Positions 62,919 through 64,000 of a stretch of DNA of 64,000 nucleotides are shown piece after piece. Both the position numbers and the translations under genes were made by a program. The notes under the pieces are model-generated. The model saw nothing but the letters and a program-made list of their open reading frames with translations. It did not search any database and had not been told where the DNA came from. Position 1 is the first letter of the stretch, and the number at the start of each line of letters is the position of its first letter. This stretch comes from JBAYIE01 sp965279165 (GTDB lineage Bacteria > Bacteroidota > Bacteroidia > UKL13-3): NCBI GenBank assembly GCA_965279165.1, contig OZ257140.1, forward strand, positions 1,116,001 through 1,180,000. The letters are read 5' to 3'.

Positions 62919-63326
62919 TTAAGGATAAATCAACATGGGAAGTTTGCGAAAACGAGAAATTGAAATATAATGTTTTTTGCCATTAATGGTATACCTAATC
63001 AAACCTTCTCCTTTGAATTTGATTGGTGCTTTTATTTTAAGTTCCTCAGGTGAACTATGGATATTGGCAATTAGTGTTAGGTTATCTTTTTTCTCGGAAG
63101 GAACTATGATAAATTTTCCGCCACATTTGTTCACCCATATACTGTCGAATATAATTTGTTTTTGGTAAGTGATGATTTTTAATTCGTAGTTCGTACCGGA
63201 ACCGCCTTCTTGTATTCCTGCAACCCACTCTTGTGAAGTGGACGACAATATCTTAACATTTGTCTTAGCTTCATTAAACATGGACATCAAGATTAACATC
63301 AATACTTTCACTAAATTAAAAAACAT
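62919..63326 (-). CDS. Small exported protein of unknown function
   Basis: This gives 135 residues from ATG 63326 (MFFNLVKVLMLILMSMFNEAKTN); a frame from 63389 adds an unlikely polar N-terminus. The first 20 residues are hydrophobic and fit a signal peptide, though the cleavage site is not typical. The rest is beta-rich with KITTYQK-like strands, a single Cys in WVNKCGGKF, and a C-terminus ISRFRKLPMLIYP. No family recognised. It begins the transcript that continues into the 860-residue T9SS cargo 10 bp later, so it may be processed or act with it. Confidence 0.6.
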   Translation of the reverse strand: MFFNLVKVLMLILMSMFNEAKTNVKILSSTSQEWVAGIQEGGSGTNYELKIITYQKQIIFDSIWVNKCGGKFIIVPSEKKDNLTLIANIHSSPEELKIKAPIKFKGEGLIRYTINGKKHYISISRFRKLPMLIYP

Positions 63327-63638
63327 TTTTTTGGTTTTAAATTGGTTATTCTTATTTAGGTGTAGGTCTTTCTTCGATACAATATTCAACTCCTATAAAG
63401 CAGAAGAATAATATACAACGGATTGATTTATTCAAAATTATACGTAATTATTTTAATTCAACCACTTAAATTATATCGAAATGATTCAAATCATGTAAAA
63501 TGATAACGCAAATTCATTTTTAAAAAGGTTAGTGAATTAACTTTTGTATTTAATTCTTGAATTTTACTAGTTGGCTTGTATTCGAACAAAGTAAATTAAA
63601 TTATACAATCCTTCCGAAAAGCGTATTTTTACTTCTAA
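63327..63638. other. Divergent intergenic region, no gene seen
   Basis: This 312-bp AT-rich gap separates two divergent starts. I see no heptamer array and no exact TAnnTTTG box. TATTTTTA near 63624 is a weak candidate for the downstream gene. Confidence 0.5.
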
Positions 63639-64000
63639 ATGTATTCTTTCAGGAAATTATTTTCTTTCATACTTTTTCTGTTGTCTGGACTATCTGTCTA
63701 TGCCAAAGACCATGATACGGTTTATATAAAGAGATTATTGGAAGATGCCATGCGTTTGCAAACTTCCAATCTTGATTCGACGAATCTACTGGCACATCAA
63801 GCGATGGAACTTTCCATTCCTGCGAAATTTAATTCCGGAATTCGAAATGCATGTATACGTATAGGATCGGTTTGGATGGCCAAGGGCAGAAATGATTCTT
63901 CCTTTTTATATTTAAGAAAAGCGTATGAAATAAGTAAAAGCAACCAGGATAATAAGGGTCTTGTTGGTGCGTCCATACTGCTTGGATATGCTCACCTGTA
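63639..64000 (+). CDS. Exported TPR-repeat protein, 5-prime part only
   Basis: The frame is open from ATG 63639 to the window edge, about 120 codons. A signal peptide (MYSFRKLFSFILFLLSGLSVYAK) is followed by DTVYIKRLLEDAMRLQ and TPR-like helices (STNLLAHQAMELSIPAKFNSG, SSFLYLRKAYEISKSNQ, KGLVGASILLGYAHL). In Bacteroidota this layout often leads to a membrane helix and a histidine kinase or a LuxR-type output, but the C-terminus lies outside the window and cannot be judged. Confidence 0.7.
   Translation, partial: MYSFRKLFSFILFLLSGLSVYAKDHDTVYIKRLLEDAMRLQTSNLDSTNLLAHQAMELSIPAKFNSGIRNACIRIGSVWMAKGRNDSSFLYLRKAYEISKSNQDNKGLVGASILLGYAHL

Overview
The window is chromosomal DNA from a Bacteroidota (Bacteroidetes) bacterium. 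The evidence is a complete gldK-gldL-gldM-gldN type IX secretion (T9SS) and gliding motor cluster with PorP/SprF; several secreted proteins ending in T9SS type A or type B (CHU_C) sorting domains; promoters of the Bacteroidota form TTG-N17..24-TAnnTTTG; and starts without strong Shine-Dalgarno sites. The DNA is AT-rich. The lineage looks environmental (Chitinophagia, Sphingobacteriia or Saprospiria-like), but the class cannot be fixed from this window. No rRNA, tRNA, transposase, prophage or cas gene was seen. The right edge cuts a TPR protein.

Layout: 0-7.2 kb has a GlmU-like nucleotidyltransferase, a zinc-free ribosomal protein L31, a PyrR-like phosphoribosyltransferase, a large sortilin-like T9SS cargo protein and urocanate hydratase. 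7.5-10.3 kb has a PAS histidine kinase, its overlapping receiver-CRP response regulator and a small conserved protein. 10.8-23.2 kb is a surface-protein block: an ECF sigma factor, a membrane protein that looks like an anti-sigma factor carrying a T9SS C-terminal domain, a 2035-residue PKD protein and, divergently, a 1532-residue PKD protein built of four 167-residue modules. 23.2-33.2 kb is housekeeping: PLP enzyme, GT-C membrane protein, LysM glucosaminidase, DsbD, GmhA, Ppx/GppA, CrcB, RsgA and Dtd. 33.7-43 kb is the T9SS motor block (gldN, M, L, K, then porP/sprF, hemD, a DUF4271-like gene and an Omp85 protein, all on the minus strand). 43-46.4 kb has HemW and the selenium pair SelD/SelU. 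46.6-53.1 kb is a five-gene operon: asparaginase, Dcu transporter, porin, aspartase and a SLC13 transporter. Both enzymes carry signal peptides, so it reads as a periplasmic asparagine-to-fumarate pathway. 53.3-64 kb holds a TolB-like/M28 peptidase pair, a heme-binding lipoprotein, a P-loop kinase plus dCMP-deaminase pair, two small envelope proteins, a second sortilin-like T9SS cargo and the truncated TPR protein.

Almost every long intergenic gap is filled by repeats. The most striking are arrays with a strict 7-bp period but different unit sequences in each gap. Others are a 118-bp hairpin-bearing direct repeat, a 70-bp triple repeat, a duplicated segment carrying half of the gldN terminator, a family of elements containing the hairpin TTTGGCATAAAGCCAAA, and a GC-rich element bounded by inverted repeats.

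The most promising leads are: (1) an anti-sigma-like protein displaying a T9SS sorting domain, in an operon with its sigma factor and a giant T9SS cargo; (2) the periplasmic asparagine-to-fumarate operon; (3) the split kinase/deaminase pair resembling one-chain AvcD/DCD1 proteins; and (4) the heptamer-array intergenic landscape.
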